Origin: Aminobacter ciceronei | Lineage (GTDB): Bacteria; Pseudomonadota; Alphaproteobacteria; Rhizobiales; Rhizobiaceae | DNA: 34,885 bases | NCBI RefSeq assembly: GCF_014138625.1 | Contig: NZ_JACJHY010000047.1 | Span: 1 to 34,885, forward strand | Direction: 5' to 3' | In this document: piece after piece, positions 32,168 to 34,885 of the stretch | Position numbering within the stretch: position 1 is the stretch's first letter | Layout of the letters: every line of letters begins with the position of its first letter | Notes under the pieces: model-generated | The model's input: only the letters and a program-made list of their open reading frames with translations | Databases searched by the model: none | Told to the model about the DNA's origin: nothing | Translations under genes and position numbers: made by a program

Positions 32168-33088
32168 ATGGCCGGACGCGCACTCCTGATCGGCGAATGC
32201 ATGGTCGAACTTCGCCAGGCCGGGGACGGCCTGATGCGCAAGGGCTTTGCCGGCGACACCTTTAACACCGCCTATTACCTCAGGAGCTTGTTGCCCGAGG
32301 CATGGCCGGTCGACTATTTCAGCGCCGTCGGCACGGACACGATTTCCGACGAGATGCTCAATTTCATCGAGGGTACCGGTGTCGGCACCGGCTTCATCCG
32401 TCGCCTGCCGGAGCGTACGCCCGGCCTCTACATGATCCATCTCAAGGATGGCGAGCGCAGCTTCTCCTACTGGCGCTCGACCTCTGCTGCGCGGCTGCTC
32501 GCCGATGACGCTTCGGCATTGCGTGCGGCCATCGGCGCCTCGGAGACGATCTTCTTCTCCGGCATCACGTTGGCGATCCTGGCGCCCGAAGCGCTCGCAA
32601 CGCTGCTTGCCGAAATTGGCCACGCCAAGATCGCCGGCAAGCTCGTCGCCTTCGATCCCAACATCCGCCCACGCCTGTGGGACGATGCCGACAGGATGCG
32701 GCGCGCAATATCCGATGGGGCCGCGGTCTCCAGCATGGTGATGCCGAGCTTCGAAGACGAGGCGACGCATTTCGGCGACGCCACGGTCGATGCGACGATC
32801 GCGCGCTACGTTGGGCTTGGCGTGAACAAACTCGTGGTCAAGGACGGTGCCGCTGGCATCACGCTGGATTTCGACGGCGAGCGAAGCTTCGTGCCGGCCA
32901 GCCGGACGAAACAAGTTGTCGACACGACTGGTGCCGGCGACAGCTTTAACGGTGCTTTCCTCGCCAACTATCTGCAGGCCGGCGACCACCTGAAGGCAGC
33001 AGCCTTCGCGGCCAATGTGGCGGCCGCCGTCATCGGCCACCACGGCGCGCTTGTCGGCCGGCCCGAACTGAGGATACCGGCCGCATGA
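32168..33088 (+). CDS. kdgK: 2-keto-3-deoxygluconate kinase (PfkB family)
   Basis: A 306-residue ribokinase/PfkB-type sugar kinase that phosphorylates 2-keto-3-deoxygluconate to KDPG, which enters the Entner-Doudoroff pathway through KDPG aldolase. Features include LIGECMVELRQAG at the start, the lid region KGFAGDTFNTAYYLRSLLP, SFSYWRSTSAARLL (KdgK-type substrate contact), FDPNIRPRLW and the anion-hole motif DTTGAGDSFNGAFLANYL with catalytic Asp258. Other PfkB kinases share the fold, but these substrate-contact segments favour KdgK. It is the last gene of the operon, 33 bases after the IclR gene, and no aldolase is nearby. Confidence 0.88.
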   Translation: MAGRALLIGECMVELRQAGDGLMRKGFAGDTFNTAYYLRSLLPEAWPVDYFSAVGTDTISDEMLNFIEGTGVGTGFIRRLPERTPGLYMIHLKDGERSFSYWRSTSAARLLADDASALRAAIGASETIFFSGITLAILAPEALATLLAEIGHAKIAGKLVAFDPNIRPRLWDDADRMRRAISDGAAVSSMVMPSFEDEATHFGDATVDATIARYVGLGVNKLVVKDGAAGITLDFDGERSFVPASRTKQVVDTTGAGDSFNGAFLANYLQAGDHLKAAAFAANVAAAVIGHHGALVGRPELRIPAA

Positions 33089-33124
33089 ACAGCCTGGATG
33101 GACGATCCTTGAAGGCGCTTCCGC

Positions 33125-33724
33125 TTATTGCGGATGCACCATCTTGGTCGGCTCCTCCAGCAGGCTGAACGGATGGCCGTCGCACGACACGTCGGGGTTG
33201 GTCGGGCTGAACATCCCGTTCGGATTGTCCTTGAACAGCCAGGCGTGCAGGTCGTAATGGGCGAATTCCTTGGGGATCAGGGGTTCGTGCCCTTCCATCG
33301 GTCCCTGGAACGGCTGGCCGAGCACGGTCGGCCGTTCCTTGACCGCGTCCATTGGAACCAGCCACTCGACCGCGACGAGGGTGAGCTTGCCGTCGGCACC
33401 CGGTTCGTAGACCAGCACGTTCGGCTTGGTGGGGTCGGGCGGGCCCTTCACCGTCAGATTGACGAAGTGTACGCCCATCGCGCCCTTCGGATACTCCATC
33501 CGCCCTTCGATCTTTTCGCCGGTGTAGTGAACGCAGCCCACCGTCGACAGATAGAGGTCGCGCACGGCGACGTAGGGATCCTTGTATTTTTCCAGTGCCT
33601 GGCGCGCGGCGTCGAGTTCGGCTTTGCTGGGTTCGGCGGCGCGGGCGTCGTTGATGGGCGCGGCCGCAGCCCATATCAGAGCCAGGGCGACGATGGCGCC
33701 ACTGGCGAAACCGGCAGACCTCAT
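33125..33724 (-). CDS. Secreted protein of unknown function
   Basis: A 199-residue exported protein that I do not recognise as a characterised enzyme. The signal peptide (MRSAGFASGAIVALALIWAAAA, cleaved near ARAAEPS) is clear. The mature part starts with a charged helix (SKAELDAARQALEKYKDPYVAV), then LSTVGCVHYTGEKIEGRMEYPKGAMGVHFVN and repeated short loops rich in Pro and His, ending DLHAWLFKDNPNGMFSPTNPDVSC. Two cysteines, GCVHY and DVSCDGH, could form a disulfide. The ATG at 33724 has GGAGG 7 bases upstream; a longer frame to 33826 is not credible. It converges on kdgK across a 36-base gap. Confidence 0.78.
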   Translation of the reverse strand: MRSAGFASGAIVALALIWAAAAPINDARAAEPSKAELDAARQALEKYKDPYVAVRDLYLSTVGCVHYTGEKIEGRMEYPKGAMGVHFVNLTVKGPPDPTKPNVLVYEPGADGKLTLVAVEWLVPMDAVKERPTVLGQPFQGPMEGHEPLIPKEFAHYDLHAWLFKDNPNGMFSPTNPDVSCDGHPFSLLEEPTKMVHPQ

Positions 33725-34027
33725 GGCAGTTCCTCCGCTGATGCATCGTGCAATTGCACGGGGCTGGGAGTTTCGCGCTCTCCGGGAGCGCTGTAAATCA
33801 ATCGAATGGGGGAGGGCACTAGTCAAATCAGTGGGCCGCCGCAGTCCGATGGCGCGTGCCTGGAGGTGATGGCAAGGCTTTGTGGCGGAATGGTTTTCCG
33901 CGGCAAGCTGCCTTTTCGTTATGCATATTGCCTGCAGTTTGATCGTCGGCCCTTGAAACTTGTGTAAAGAAATTTTACCATGGGTGAACTGGTGAATTTG
34001 TGAGTTTTTGCAACGAGGGATAGCGGC
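33725..34027. promoter_or_regulatory. Divergent intergenic region
   Basis: This 303-base spacer separates two divergent starts and contains no gene that I can support. The AT-rich part at about 33950-34010 precedes the XRE-cupin gene. It holds an inverted repeat, GTAAA (33964-33968) and TTTAC (33974-33978), then three GTGA units starting at 33984, 33992 and 34000, an exact 8-base period. These are candidate binding sites for the regulator itself. The rest, from 33725 to 33945, shows no structure I can interpret. Confidence 0.4.
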
Positions 34028-34738
34028 GTGAAAGAAGACCGTTTGTCAGCCGTGATGACTGCCGACGGCAAGAAGGCTGCCGCCGCGATCGCGGCGAAGG
34101 CGCAGCCATCGCCGCTTCACCAGGATCCTCATGCCATCCGTGACACGCCAGAGAAGGTGCTGGAGGTGGCGCTCGGCCACGAAGTCCGCTCCTTCCGCAA
34201 GAAGCTCGGCATCACCGTGGCCGACCTTGCGGCGATGACCAACATCTCGCTCGGCATGCTGTCCAAGATCGAAAACGGCATCACCTCGCCGTCGCTGACC
34301 ACGCTGCAGGCGCTGTCGCGGGCGCTGGGCGTGCCGCTGACCGCCTTCTTCCGCCGCTTCGAAGAGGAGCGCAGCGCCGTCTTCGTCAAGTCCGGCGAGG
34401 GCGTCGACGTCGAGCGTCGCGGCACCCGCGCCGGGCACCAGTACAACCTGCTCGGCCATATCGGCTCCAACACCGCCGGTGTCGTGGTCGAACCTTATCT
34501 GATCACGCTTGCCGGGGATTCGGACGTGTTTCCGATGTTCCAGCATGAGGGCATGGAGTTCCTCTACATGCTGGAGGGCGAGGTCGTTTATCGCCACGGC
34601 AGCAACCTCTACCGCATGACGCCGGGCGACAGCCTGTTCTTCGACGCCGATGCCCCGCACGGTCCGGAAGAGCTGACCCAATTGCCGATCCGCTATCTCT
34701 CGATCATTTCCTATCCGCAAGGGTCGAGCGGCGACTGA
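34028..34738 (+). CDS. XRE-family regulator with C-terminal cupin domain
   Basis: A 236-residue transcription regulator. After a variable N-terminal tail of about 45 residues comes an XRE helix-turn-helix (EVRSFRKKLGITVADLAAMTNISLGMLSKIENGITSPSLTTLQALSRALGVPL), then a cupin sensor domain with FQHEGMEFLYMLEGEVVYRHG, YRMTPGDSLFFDADAPHGPEEL. The start is a GTG with GAGGGA 7 bases upstream. XRE-cupin proteins in rhizobia often control amine, amino acid or nitrogen metabolism (PuuR-like), but the ligand cannot be read here. It converges with a gene entering from the right edge. Confidence 0.92.
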   Translation: MKEDRLSAVMTADGKKAAAAIAAKAQPSPLHQDPHAIRDTPEKVLEVALGHEVRSFRKKLGITVADLAAMTNISLGMLSKIENGITSPSLTTLQALSRALGVPLTAFFRRFEEERSAVFVKSGEGVDVERRGTRAGHQYNLLGHIGSNTAGVVVEPYLITLAGDSDVFPMFQHEGMEFLYMLEGEVVYRHGSNLYRMTPGDSLFFDADAPHGPEELTQLPIRYLSIISYPQGSSGD

Positions 34739-34765
34739 CCTCGGCTCGCAGCAGTCACGGAAACG

Positions 34766-34791
34766 AAAAAGGAGGCGATGACATCGCCTCC
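34766..34791 (-). terminator. Rho-independent terminator for a leftward gene
   Basis: GGAGGCGAT and ATCGCCTCC form a perfect 9-base stem with a 3-base loop (34771-34791). On the minus strand this is followed directly by TTTTT (34766-34770), making a strong terminator for a gene arriving from the right edge. The wider arms CAGCAGTC (34749-34756) and GACTGCTG (34793-34800) extend the structure and could help stop the rightward XRE-cupin transcript. Confidence 0.75.
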
Positions 34792-34800
34792 AGACTGCTG

Positions 34801-34830
34801 ACAAACCCCTGGCGAGAGTTGGGGGTTTGT
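34801..34830. terminator. Additional hairpin near the right edge
   Basis: ACAAACCCC (34801-34809) pairs with GGGGTTTGT (34822-34830) around a 12-base loop. There is no clean T-run on either side, so it is at most a weak terminator or an RNA 3'-end stabiliser. It sits 3 bases beyond the putative stop codon of the leftward gene at the edge. Confidence 0.45.
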
Positions 34831-34833
34831 GAT

Positions 34834-34885
34834 TCAGTGGGTGATGTTGAAGCGAGCCGGCCCTGAACAAACCGCACTTGAGATC
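34834..34885 (-). CDS. Possible 3' end of a leftward gene (partial)
   Basis: A frame open from the window edge ends with a TGA (34834-34836 on the plus strand) and encodes about 16 residues ending SGPARFNITH. It is immediately followed, in the leftward direction, by two hairpins and a T-run terminator, just where a gene should end. The fragment is too short to identify. Confidence 0.35.
   Translation of the reverse strand, partial: ISSAVCSGPARFNITH

Noticed and set aside
30863-33043. 726-codon leftward open frame opposite ridA, iclR and kdgK
   Set aside because: It spans three well-supported genes on the other strand and shows no family motif.
1-34885. tRNA, rRNA, CRISPR, insertion sequence or phage elements
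   Set aside because: I looked for cloverleaf-like segments, direct-repeat arrays, transposase motifs and integrase motifs on both strands and found none.

Overview
The window looks like a chromosomal segment of an alphaproteobacterium of the order Hyphomicrobiales, most likely Mesorhizobium or a close relative in the Phyllobacteriaceae. The evidence is the high GC content, a C4-pathway 5-aminolevulinate synthase, a DUF6460 membrane protein, a FixK/FNR-type box, and two copies of a dispersed palindrome (CATGATC...CCGAAA...TTTCGG) that I associate with this group. I see no phage, transposase, tRNA, rRNA or CRISPR. Genes are tightly packed, often with 4-base ATGA overlaps.

Layout. 1-7.8 kb: housekeeping and envelope genes (diguanylate cyclase, DUF6460 protein, histone-deacetylase-like hydrolase, MATE exporter, DUF952-pyrD pair, secreted coiled-coil protein, LuxR-type response regulator). 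7.8-11.3 kb: a very large symporter/histidine kinase/receiver hybrid, convergent with the response regulator. 11.5-15.8 kb: mscL, an aminotransferase, hemA and galE; a perfect FNR/FixK box lies between the divergent hemA and galE. 16-22.3 kb: a D-amino-acid region with a DadA-like dehydrogenase, an ornithine-racemase domain fused to a degenerate arginase domain, a convergent polar-amino-acid importer without its ATPase, and a cysteine-rich, signal-less THI5/NMT1-like protein. 22.3-26 kb: a FecCD-type importer with a Mop protein and TrmO, preceded by two ModE-like operators, so probably a molybdate or tungstate importer. 26.1-26.6 kb: a universal stress protein. 26.6-33.1 kb: a fold-III PLP enzyme divergent from an ABC importer, RidA, an IclR regulator and a 2-keto-3-deoxygluconate kinase. 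33.1 kb to the end: a secreted protein of unknown function, an XRE-cupin regulator, and the 3' end of a leftward gene with its terminator.

How the genes work together. The most coherent prediction is that 26.6-33.1 kb encodes D-glucosaminate use. The importer would bring in the amino-sugar acid. The PLP enzyme would dehydrate it, RidA would help hydrolyse the enamine intermediate, the product 2-keto-3-deoxygluconate would be phosphorylated by the kinase, and the IclR protein would control the operon through two matching 14-bp operators 20 bp apart at the promoter. The most unusual protein is the 608-residue fusion at 17279-19105. Its first half keeps the signature motifs of Orr-type PLP racemases. 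Its second half is recognisably arginase-like but has lost almost all metal ligands, which suggests a sensor or structural role next to a D-amino-acid dehydrogenase. All functional assignments are by eye from motifs and context; no searches were run.
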